NCBI GenBank assembly: GCA_934662565.1
Contig: CAKUKI010000003.1
Coordinates: forward strand, 62,001-126,000
Origin: an uncultured Elusimicrobiales bacterium
GTDB taxonomy: Bacteria > Elusimicrobiota > Elusimicrobia > Elusimicrobiales > Elusimicrobiaceae
Direction: 5' to 3'
DNA: 64,000 nt
A program made the position numbers and the translations under genes. Within the stretch, counting starts at the first letter, position 1. Every line of letters begins with the position of its first letter. Shown here piece by piece: positions 41,595 to 48,706 of this stretch. The notes under the pieces were generated by a model, which ran no database searches, was not told the DNA's origin, and saw only the letters and a list, made by a program, of their open reading frames with translations.

Positions 41595-42815
41595 ATGAAG
41601 AAACTTTTTTTACCTTTTATTTTATTGGTGTCGGCCGCTTTGCCAAGCGGTGCGGCGCAAATTATCCGCGGGCCTTATTTGGAAGACCCTACCCAAACGA
41701 CCTTGATTTTGCATTGGCAGACCAGTGACTCCACCCCCGCGTGGTTGGAATACGGCCCCGCCCCGCGCTGTAATCAGCTGATGACGATTACTCCGGCCGG
41801 TACGCGCCACAAAGCCGTTTTGTATGGGTTAGTGCCCAACCAGGAGTATTGCTACCGCTTGTATGTGGAAAACTCCGCCCAAGACGGTGTGCAAAACCCG
41901 GTAGAGGGCAGTTTCAAAACGCTGTTCTCCCCGGAGCGCAAAGAGGTGCAATTTTTAGCCATTGGCAACACGGGCGCTGCTGAACCCGCCGCCGGGCCGG
42001 ACGGTCTGCCGGTGCCGGACCCGGCCGAGCAGGCGCGTATGCAGTTGGCGGCCCGCATGAAAGCGCGCACGGCGGATTTTTTAATCCATACCGGCAACCT
42101 GACCCATAGCGGGTTGGATAGTGATGCCGACCGCGAATTTTTCACCCCGTTTAAGGATGTTTTGGCCCGCAACCCGCTTTTGGTGGCGTTGGGCCCCAAC
42201 GAGTACGGCCCCAACCGGGCGGAAAAAAGCAGTAAACCGTTTTTGCGGGCAAATTATACGCAATTCCACAATATGAGTTGGGGGCAGGGAACCCCCAAAT
42301 ACTATTCGTTTGATACGGCCAATGCGCGGTTTATTTTTTTGGACGCCAATACAACTTATGGTGCCGTGTGGGCCCCCAGCTTGGAAGAAAATTCCGCGCA
42401 AATCAAGTGGCTTAAAACCAGTTTAACAACCAATGTGGAAGGCAAATGGAAAATTGTGGTAATTAATGCGCCGCTTTATTCCACAGGGGTCACGCCCGCC
42501 AATAACGAGGCGTTCGCCAAACTTTCCAAATTGTTTGAAGATTATAAAGTAAATTTGGTGTTGCAAGGCAACGCGGCCGATTATGAGCGCACTTTCCCCA
42601 TGTGGCGCGGGGAGCCGAACCAACGCGGGGTGGTGTATATGACGTTGGGCGGCGGCGGTGCGCAACCGCAGAAACGGGCCTCCAGTGATGCTTCCACCGC
42701 CCGCTATGTGGCGGCGTACCACTATGCACAGGGGAAGATTGTGGATAGGAAGATGACGGTGAAGGTGTATGACCAGGGGGATAAACTGTTAGACACCGTA
42801 GAGCTGTATTTGTAG
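41595..42815 (+). CDS. secreted purple acid phosphatase-like metallophosphoesterase
   Basis: 406 residues from the ATG at 41595. Signal peptide (MKKLFLPFILLVSAALPSGA), a fibronectin-type N-terminal domain (IIRGPYLEDPTQTTLILHWQT ... YRLYVEN), and a metallophosphoesterase domain. Metal-site motifs are degenerate: the expected GD is IGNTGAA, and GDxxY becomes HTGNLTH. Later elements are VALGPNEYG (for GNHE), VVINAPLYS (for H) and LVLQGNAADYERTFP (for GHxH). Several metal ligands are thus replaced by Asn, Gly or Thr, so it may be catalytically dead or use a different site. Confidence 0.78.
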   Translation: MKKLFLPFILLVSAALPSGAAQIIRGPYLEDPTQTTLILHWQTSDSTPAWLEYGPAPRCNQLMTITPAGTRHKAVLYGLVPNQEYCYRLYVENSAQDGVQNPVEGSFKTLFSPERKEVQFLAIGNTGAAEPAAGPDGLPVPDPAEQARMQLAARMKARTADFLIHTGNLTHSGLDSDADREFFTPFKDVLARNPLLVALGPNEYGPNRAEKSSKPFLRANYTQFHNMSWGQGTPKYYSFDTANARFIFLDANTTYGAVWAPSLEENSAQIKWLKTSLTTNVEGKWKIVVINAPLYSTGVTPANNEAFAKLSKLFEDYKVNLVLQGNAADYERTFPMWRGEPNQRGVVYMTLGGGGAQPQKRASSDASTARYVAAYHYAQGKIVDRKMTVKVYDQGDKLLDTVELYL

Positions 42816-42822
42816 ATAACAA

Positions 42823-43563
42823 CTGTTGGTATGCTAGGATTTTAATGCGCGGGGAACAAAATAACATTTTGTTCCCCGTTCGCATTTAACGGGCATACCA
42901 TTTTCCAAATTTAAGCCCTTTTGCCCCGCCTTTAGGCTTATGTAGCTAGCGCTACACCGCGCCTAAACTAGCGGCGCAAAATCATCTTAAATTTGAAAAA
43001 TCATGCTATGAACAATTATTCTTGTACTGGCACAAAACGGAAACGCTAAGGAAGAAAGGCGCACGGCTGTTGGTAAGTGGGGATTTTAACGCACAAGGGG
43101 AAAAATAACATTTTTCCCCTTGTTTGCGTTTGATGGGCCACATTTTTCCACATTTGGCCGTCTGGTCGGTCCCTTTGGGCTTATGTGGCGTTCAGCCACA
43201 CTGCGCCCAAACTAAGGCCCGCCCATACGGTGCAAATCTGAAAAAACAGCCTGCGAACACTAACTCTTGTACTAGCACAAAACGGAAACGCCAAGGAAGA
43301 ACAGCGACGGCGAACAACTGTTGGTAAGTGGGGATTTTAATGCGCGGGGAACAAAATAACATTTTTCCCCTTGTTTGCGTTTAACGGGCATACCATTTTC
43401 CAAATTTAAGCCCTTTTGCGCCCCCTTTGGGCTTATGTGGCGTGCGTCCACACTGCGCCCAAACTAATGCCCGCCCATACGGCGCAAATCTGAAAAAACA
43501 GCCTGCGAACAATTATTCTTGTACTGGCACAAAACGGCAACGCCAAGGAAGAACGGCAAGCGG
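42823..43563. repeat. three tandem ~250-bp repeats with conserved stems
   Basis: Units start at CTGTTGGT or equivalents at 42823, 43067 and 43318 (periods 244, 251, 246), and a degenerate fourth start lies at 43564. Each unit has a long A/T-looped hairpin (GGGGAACAAAAT-AAC-ATTTTGTTCCCC in unit 1; GGGGAAAAAT-AAC-ATTTTTCCCC in unit 2) and a second stem (GTAGC-TAGC-GCTAC in unit 1, GTGGC-GTTCA-GCCAC in unit 2), bracketed by AGGC/GCCT or GGGC/GCCC. The paired bases change together between units. No open frame spans them convincingly. This fills the 880-base gap between the phosphoesterase and the dCMP deaminase. Confidence 0.8.
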
Positions 43564-43636
43564 CTGGTGGTAAGTTTAGATATTAACGCACAGGACACCT
43601 CAGGCTCCCGCATGGGGTCCAGTGTTTTAGGCAAAA

Positions 43637-43660
43637 AAGGCCCGCGGACGGCGGGCCTTT
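43637..43660. terminator. intrinsic terminator
   Basis: AAAGGCCCGC-GGAC-GGCGGGCCTTT, usable in both directions; on the minus strand it ends the dCMP deaminase gene. Confidence 0.75.
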
Positions 43661-43697
43661 CTTGGGTAAATTTTCCTTTAATATCCTTTAGTATCTG

Positions 43698-44186
43698 CTA
43701 ATATCCGCGTTCGCCGTGTAAGGATTCGTCGTTATCTATCCATTCCTGCACGTCTATTTGGCGGTATTCGTTGTCCGTATCGCGGATGACCACGCGGGAA
43801 ATGCCCGCATTAATTATCATACGCTTGCACATAGAACAACTGTTGGAGTGGTGAATATAAGTGCCGGAGTCCGCTTCCCGCCCGGACAAATACAGTGTGG
43901 CGCCAAGCATTTTATCGCGCGGCGCGCTGATAATGGCGTTGGCTTCCGCGTGTACACTGCGGCAGAGTTCGTAGCGTTCCCCGCGGGGGATATTCATTTG
44001 CTGGCGGATACAGTAGCCCAAATCCGTACAGTTTTTGCGCCCGCGCGGCGCGCCTACATAGCCGGTGGAAATCACTTCGTCATTTTTTACAATCACGGCC
44101 CCGTAATGGCGGCGTAAACAGGTACAGCGTTTGGAAACAACATCCGCTAAATCCAAATAATAATTTACTTTATCGCGTCTGGGCAT
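43698..44186 (-). CDS. dCMP deaminase family protein
   Basis: 162 residues from the ATG at 44186, with GGAG about 11 bases upstream; the frame upstream to 44432 is spacer. Zinc-binding deaminase motifs: CRSVHAEANAI (His-Ala-Glu) and SCSMCKRMIINAG (PC..C type, here SC..C), plus RRHYGAVIVKNDEVISTGYVG and extra cysteines (CTCLRR, CIRQQ). Catalyses dCMP to dUMP for thymidylate supply. The change of PCxxC to SCSMC is seen in some ComE/dCMP deaminases. Divergent from the ferritin-like gene. Confidence 0.9.
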   Translation of the reverse strand: MPRRDKVNYYLDLADVVSKRCTCLRRHYGAVIVKNDEVISTGYVGAPRGRKNCTDLGYCIRQQMNIPRGERYELCRSVHAEANAIISAPRDKMLGATLYLSGREADSGTYIHHSNSCSMCKRMIINAGISRVVIRDTDNEYRQIDVQEWIDNDESLHGERGY

Positions 44187-44402
44187 AATAAAAAATCTCC
44201 GTTTGCGTGGGGTTAAAGGCCGGGTTTCCCTTTTATTATAACTAAAATAGAGCGCAAAACAAACGGTTTTCTCCCGCGCGGCCGGGGGGAGGCACTTTCT
44301 AACCTTTTTTACCGGCTTGCCAAATGCGGCCGGAATTATACAATAAGGTATACGCCGGGCATTTTCAGCCATATTCCGGCGCATATACAGGAGGGGTAAA
44401 TT

Positions 44403-44921
44403 ATGGGAATGAAAGGAAAAGAAATCGTACACAGGGCCGGGTTAAACGTTCGTGAGTTAATCCACGCCTTAAATAAAGCCTATTGTGATGAATGGTTGGC
44501 CTATTACCAATATTGGATAGGGGCCAAAGTGGTAAGCGGCATGGCCGCCTCGCGCTTAATTGCGGAAATGGAAGAACACGCCGCCGAAGAATTAGAACAC
44601 GCCGAAATGCTTGCCAAGCGTATTTTGGAACTCGGGGGAACCCCGGTGCTTTCGCCTAAAGAGTGGTACAAAGAAAGCACCTGCGGCTATTTGGTGCCGG
44701 AAGATGATGACTCCAAAGCCATTTTGGCCCAAAATTTACAGGGGGAGCGGTGCGCCATTGAAGTCTATAATAAATTATTGGAAATGGTAAAAGATAAAGA
44801 TTTGCTTACCGCCCATGTACTGCGTAAAATCTTGCAAGACGAAGTGGAACACGAACAGGATTTGGAAGACATCGGCCTGGATATGAAATACATTACCGCC
44901 GATTGCGGTTGCGCCGGCTGA
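44403..44921 (+). CDS. ferritin-like protein
   Basis: 172 residues forming a four-helix bundle with paired metal ligands: EWLAYYQYWIGAK, EMEEHAAEELEHAEMLAKRI (E..xxH), QGERCAIEVYNKL, and LQDEVEHEQDLEDIG (E..xxH). This is the ferritin/bacterioferritin or Dps-like diiron pattern. A cysteine-rich tail (CGCAG) is unusual. Family role: iron storage and protection from peroxide. AGGAGGGG precedes the ATG. Confidence 0.85.
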   Translation: MGMKGKEIVHRAGLNVRELIHALNKAYCDEWLAYYQYWIGAKVVSGMAASRLIAEMEEHAAEELEHAEMLAKRILELGGTPVLSPKEWYKESTCGYLVPEDDDSKAILAQNLQGERCAIEVYNKLLEMVKDKDLLTAHVLRKILQDEVEHEQDLEDIGLDMKYITADCGCAG

Positions 44922-44945
44922 CGGCCCGCGTACTGCTTTTGCAAC

Positions 44946-44968
44946 AGGCCCCGCTGGGGGCCTTTTTT
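44946..44968 (+). terminator. terminator of the ferritin-like gene
   Basis: AGGCCCC-GCT-GGGGGCCT followed by a T tract. Confidence 0.85.
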
Positions 44969-45022
44969 ATGGGTTTTGTGCCTTTATTACTACGGCAGAA
45001 AACGGGAAAGCGGCATAAAAAA

Positions 45023-45046
45023 GCCCCGAGAGTTTAGGCTCGGGGC
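45023..45046 (-). terminator. terminator of the ispH-pfkA-rlmB operon
   Basis: GCCCCGAG and CTCGGGGC arms; on the minus strand TTTTTTA follows, 30 bases after the rlmB stop. Confidence 0.8.
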
Positions 45047-45074
45047 GCATTTTTATTTACCGTACAGATAAAAC

Positions 45075-45824
45075 TTATTTTTTTAATTGTACTTTAGCCA
45101 TCATATCATACATAATGATACTGGCGGCGGCAGAGGCGTTCAAACTTTCCACCCCGCCTTTTTGCGGGATAGAAACAATTTGGTCGCAGTTTTCGGCCGT
45201 TTTTTCGCGGATACCAAAACCCTCACTGCCAATAACCAGTACGGCGGGAGAGGCGTAATCGGTTTCGGTAATGGGTTGTCCGTCCATATCCGCCCCGTAT
45301 ACCCAGAAGCCTTCTTCTTTTAGGTCCGTTAAGGCGGTGTTTAAGTTGGCTACTTCCACAATGTTGATGTTTTCAATCGCCCCGCAGGCCACTTTATAGA
45401 CGGCCGGCGTAATGCCCACCGTGCGCCGTTGCGGTAAAATAATGGTGGAAAACCCCAAACACGCCGCACTGCGGATAATGGCCCCCAAGTTTTGCGGGTC
45501 GGTCATTTCGTCCACGGCCAGCCAGAGGTCTTTTTTGTTGCCGTCGGCTTCGTACATGGCGGTAGAGAGCTTCATAAGCTTAATGGGCTGAATTTTTGCC
45601 AGTACCCCTTGGTGGTTGGCCCCGTGGGTCAGCTTATCCAGTACGCGCGGTTCAATGCGGTCCACTTTTACATTGTTTCTTTTGGCTAGGCGGATAATTT
45701 CTTCCACTTGGCGGTGTCCGGCCTTGCCGTCCGTCACATACAGTTGGGTCACGTTGCGTTTTTTACTGCGCAGTGCCTCCATAACCGGGTGAATACCGTA
45801 AATTATATCTAAAGGTTCGTTCAT
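45075..45824 (-). CDS. rlmB: 23S rRNA (guanosine-2'-O-)-methyltransferase RlmB
   Basis: 249 residues. SpoU-type N-terminal substrate domain (IYGIHPVMEALRSKKRNVTQLYVTDGK) and a knotted methyltransferase domain: LWLAVDEMTDPQNLGAIIRSAACLGFSTIILPQRR, KVACGAIENINIV, LVIGSEGFGIREKTAENCDQIVSIPQKGGVESLNASAAASIIMYD. All three SPOUT motifs are present. Methylates G2251 in the peptidyl transferase loop. Last gene of the operon, nine bases after pfkA. Confidence 0.93.
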   Translation of the reverse strand: MNEPLDIIYGIHPVMEALRSKKRNVTQLYVTDGKAGHRQVEEIIRLAKRNNVKVDRIEPRVLDKLTHGANHQGVLAKIQPIKLMKLSTAMYEADGNKKDLWLAVDEMTDPQNLGAIIRSAACLGFSTIILPQRRTVGITPAVYKVACGAIENINIVEVANLNTALTDLKEEGFWVYGADMDGQPITETDYASPAVLVIGSEGFGIREKTAENCDQIVSIPQKGGVESLNASAAASIIMYDMMAKVQLKK

Positions 45825-45833
45825 GTTGGCTCC

Positions 45834-46934
45834 TTAACCGATTTGGGTGGAACCGAAGCTCATGCCTACTTCCAGTGCGGCTTTTACTTCGGGCCCTTGC
45901 GGGTCCACACGTTTTAATTGGGCAATAGCATCCGCTATTTTTACTTCTTCCATTTTGAAAGCGTGCAAGCTGGCCATATAGCCAAATTTGCCTTCCAGTA
46001 CCATATCCATGGCTTTAGCACCGTAAAGGGTGGAAAGCCAGCGGTCAAATGCGGTGGGCGTGCCGCCGCGTTGGGTGTGCCCCAGTACGCACGCGCGGGA
46101 TTCTATGCCCGTTTTGTCTTCAATCATTTGGCTTAATTTATAAGCAATACCACCCAGACGGATAGGGTCCGTGCTGCCGGCCACCGTGCGGGTGACGGCT
46201 TGTTCGCCGGCTTCGTTTTTGGCGCCTTCGGCCGCTACCACAATGCTGAACGTTTTGCCTTTGCGGCGGCGTTCCAAAATGTGGTTTACAATCACTTCAT
46301 CATTGTACGGGATTTCCGGCACCAGCACAATATCGCCTCCGCCCGCAATGGCGGAACGCAAGGCAATCCACCCCGCATAGCGGCCCATGGTTTCCACAAT
46401 CATTACACGGTGGTGGCTTTGGGCGGTGGTGTGCAGGCGGTCAATGGCTTCCGTGGCAATGGCCAAGGCGGAGTCAAAGCCGAAGGTCTGGTCCGTGGAG
46501 CAGAGGTCGTTATCAATGGTTTTGGGTACGGCCACAATCGGCATACCTAGGTCCACAAATTGTTGGGACATGTGGAGCGTGCCGTCGCCCCCCACGGTAA
46601 TTAAGGCGTCCAGTTGGTTTTCCTTAAAATTGTGCATAACGACGGAGGACAAATCCTTCGGGTCCTGCGGCGTGCCAAAAGGCGGAAGCGTATATTTGAA
46701 CGGGTTTGCAATATTACTGCTACCCAAAATAGTGCCGCCCTGCGTTAAAATGTTAGATACGGTTTCGTCGGTAATGTTGATGAATTCGTTGCGTACAAGG
46801 CCGTCAAAACCGTTTTTGAAACCCAATACTTCAATTCCGTGTCCCAAGGCGTTTTTGCTTACCGCCCGCACCACGGCGTTCAAACCGGGGCAATCTCCGC
46901 CGGCGGTTAAAATACCAATTTTATGAATACTCAT
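45834..46934 (-). CDS. pfkA: 6-phosphofructokinase
   Basis: 366 residues from the ATG at 46934 (GGAGG seven bases upstream; the GTG at 46940 lies too close). ILTAGGDCPGLNAVVRA binds nucleotide phosphate. The donor-site GGDGT (115-119) has Gly where PPi enzymes have Asp. PKTIDND (137-143) has Lys where classic bacterial ATP enzymes have Gly. This Gly/Lys combination is that of the group III ATP enzymes (Streptomyces type), so ATP is the likely phosphoryl donor. ETMGRYAGWIAL and LGHTQRGG follow. First committed step of glycolysis. Confidence 0.93.
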   Translation of the reverse strand: MSIHKIGILTAGGDCPGLNAVVRAVSKNALGHGIEVLGFKNGFDGLVRNEFINITDETVSNILTQGGTILGSSNIANPFKYTLPPFGTPQDPKDLSSVVMHNFKENQLDALITVGGDGTLHMSQQFVDLGMPIVAVPKTIDNDLCSTDQTFGFDSALAIATEAIDRLHTTAQSHHRVMIVETMGRYAGWIALRSAIAGGGDIVLVPEIPYNDEVIVNHILERRRKGKTFSIVVAAEGAKNEAGEQAVTRTVAGSTDPIRLGGIAYKLSQMIEDKTGIESRACVLGHTQRGGTPTAFDRWLSTLYGAKAMDMVLEGKFGYMASLHAFKMEEVKIADAIAQLKRVDPQGPEVKAALEVGMSFGSTQIG

Positions 46935-46947
46935 TTGCACCCCTCCA

Positions 46948-48639
46948 TTACATATATTTGGACAGATAACTTAAAATCCATAAGATAAAAAATTGTCCGT
47001 CAATAAAAGTTTCCTGCCGCACACTGCGCACCGTAAGGTGGCTATAATAATATATTACAATATAAATGGTATACAAATTACCTATTAAAAGCATACCGAC
47101 CAAGGTGGGCTTCCACGGCATCAGCCATAGCGCCGCCAGTACGCCCGTAAGCGCGGCCAGCATGCAAGCCACGGCCCCTTTGGTAGCCGTAATGCCAAAG
47201 GCTTTGTAGAAAGTTTCTTTCCCTACCATTAAATCTTTATTGGCCGACGAAAACCCCAACGTGACGGAGCGCATAAACACCAGCAGCGCCGCATAAAACA
47301 CCGCCAAACAGGTGGCTTTTTGGAACGGCAACCCATGGGCATACGCCGGTAGCCACGCGCACGCAAAGGCCCAGCCTAAGGCCGTCACTACGTCTTTGGT
47401 TCCGGGGAAGGAAAGCAGTTTGGATTTTAACGCATGGCGGAACGGATAGAAAAAACCGGCCGCCAAAAATGCCAGTGCCAATAAGAACGCTTGCCACCCG
47501 GCGGTGGCCGCCATTCCCAGAGCCGCGGCGCAAGCGGTTAAGCTGACGGCCAGAGCGGCTTTGCCCGCACGCACGGACGAATTTTCCAACGCCCGGTTTA
47601 CGGACGTCAGGCTGAAAATAAACAACCACGAGAACGCTAATAACGTCCAATCCGTTTTGGCCCCTTCCAGTTTCATACAAACGTAAGTAAGAGCCATGGC
47701 GGCAAATGCGGTATAAAAAGAGGAGCGCACAAAAGCGTTCCATGCGCCTTTTAATCGGGCCGTCCACGCAAAGCGGTTGCGGGTGCGGCGGGTTTCACGC
47801 ACCCAGTTGGCTACTTTATCAATCACCCAGTTGGGGGTGGAGGCGCCGGCGGTAATAAAAATTTTTTGCGGGCGGAGTACTTGTTCCGGCTGAAGCTCCG
47901 CTTCCGTTTCTATATGCAGTACGCGCGGGGCAAGCCCTTGGCACAAAAGCGCCAAACGCGCCGTATTGGCACTGTGTTTGCCGCCTACCACAATTACTAA
48001 ATCCGCATTTTTGGCAAGCTCCACCGTTTCTTTTTGGCGGTCTTTGGTGGGTTGGCAAATGGTGTTGGAAATTTGGCACACGGCCGCTTTGGCTTTGATA
48101 ATTTCGGCCGTTTCGTAAAAGACGCTTTCTTTTTGGGTGGTTTGGGAAACCACATTTACTTTATCAAAAGAGGGCAGTTTTTTGGCTTCTACCGGTCCGG
48201 ACACTACCACGCCTTTGCCTTGCGTGTAGCCTAAAAGGCCAATTACTTCCGCATGGCCGCCGTCCCCCACAATAACGGTTGAGTAGCCTTCTTGCGCGTA
48301 TTTGGAAATGACGTCATGCGCGCGCTTAACGAGCGGGCAAGTGGCATCCACCACTTCCATACCGCAGGAAGTCACTTCCTGTTGGAATTGGGGCGTAATG
48401 CCGTGGGCGCGGATGACCAAAACCCCGTTTTTATCGGCCGCTTCCTGCGGGTGGTTGATGGAAGAAATCTGCTTGGCGGCAAGCATATCCGTCACTTGTT
48501 TGTTGTGGATAAGCGGCCCAATGGTATAAATGGGCTTTTTGCCGGCGGCTTCCAATTCCAGCACTTTATCAATAGCGCGTTTTACACCCGGACAGAAACC
48601 GGCACTTTTGGCTACAATCACGTCTTGTTCTTTTTCCAT
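46948..48639 (-). CDS. ispH: IspH-UbiA fusion protein
   Basis: About 563 residues. Residues 1 to about 285 are 4-hydroxy-3-methylbut-2-enyl diphosphate reductase with the three [4Fe-4S] cysteines in SAGFCPGVKRAID, VDATCPLVKRAH and SNTICQPTKDRQ, plus GKHSANT and ITAGASTPNWVID. From 290 to the end is a membrane domain of about eight helices like UbiA prenyltransferases (YPFRHALKSKLLSFPGTKDVVTALGWA), but the NxxxDxxxD magnesium motif is not intact (SVNRALENS). The fusion links supply of isoprenoid diphosphates to a membrane prenyl-transfer-like domain. Normal IspH is about 300 residues. Confidence 0.85.
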   Translation of the reverse strand: MEKEQDVIVAKSAGFCPGVKRAIDKVLELEAAGKKPIYTIGPLIHNKQVTDMLAAKQISSINHPQEAADKNGVLVIRAHGITPQFQQEVTSCGMEVVDATCPLVKRAHDVISKYAQEGYSTVIVGDGGHAEVIGLLGYTQGKGVVVSGPVEAKKLPSFDKVNVVSQTTQKESVFYETAEIIKAKAAVCQISNTICQPTKDRQKETVELAKNADLVIVVGGKHSANTARLALLCQGLAPRVLHIETEAELQPEQVLRPQKIFITAGASTPNWVIDKVANWVRETRRTRNRFAWTARLKGAWNAFVRSSFYTAFAAMALTYVCMKLEGAKTDWTLLAFSWLFIFSLTSVNRALENSSVRAGKAALAVSLTACAAALGMAATAGWQAFLLALAFLAAGFFYPFRHALKSKLLSFPGTKDVVTALGWAFACAWLPAYAHGLPFQKATCLAVFYAALLVFMRSVTLGFSSANKDLMVGKETFYKAFGITATKGAVACMLAALTGVLAALWLMPWKPTLVGMLLIGNLYTIYIVIYYYSHLTVRSVRQETFIDGQFFILWILSYLSKYM

Positions 48640-48645
48640 ATACAT

Positions 48646-48651
48646 ATTATA
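48646..48651 (-). promoter_or_regulatory. -10 of a leaderless promoter (ispH fusion)
   Basis: TATAAT on the minus strand, ending six bases before the ATG at 48639 and touching an alternative ATG at 48645. The 48639 start is preferred because of this spacing. Confidence 0.55.
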
Positions 48652-48694
48652 GAAAATTCCGCGTTTGCTAGGGGCCGGAAACGGAAGAATTTTC

Positions 48695-48700
48695 TATAAT
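48695..48700 (+). promoter_or_regulatory. -10 of a leaderless promoter (M3 peptidase)
   Basis: TATAAT ends six bases before the ATG at 48707; no Shine-Dalgarno. It faces the divergent ispH promoter 44 bases away. Confidence 0.6.
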
Positions 48701-48706
48701 AAAATT

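Noticed and set aside
42823..43563. CRISPR array
   Set aside because: The repeated unit is about 250 bp, repeated throughout without unique spacers, and no cas genes are near.
43519..43701. 60-residue protein at the end of the tandem repeats
   Set aside because: The frame begins inside a repeat unit and runs through a terminator; equivalents in the other units are not conserved as protein.
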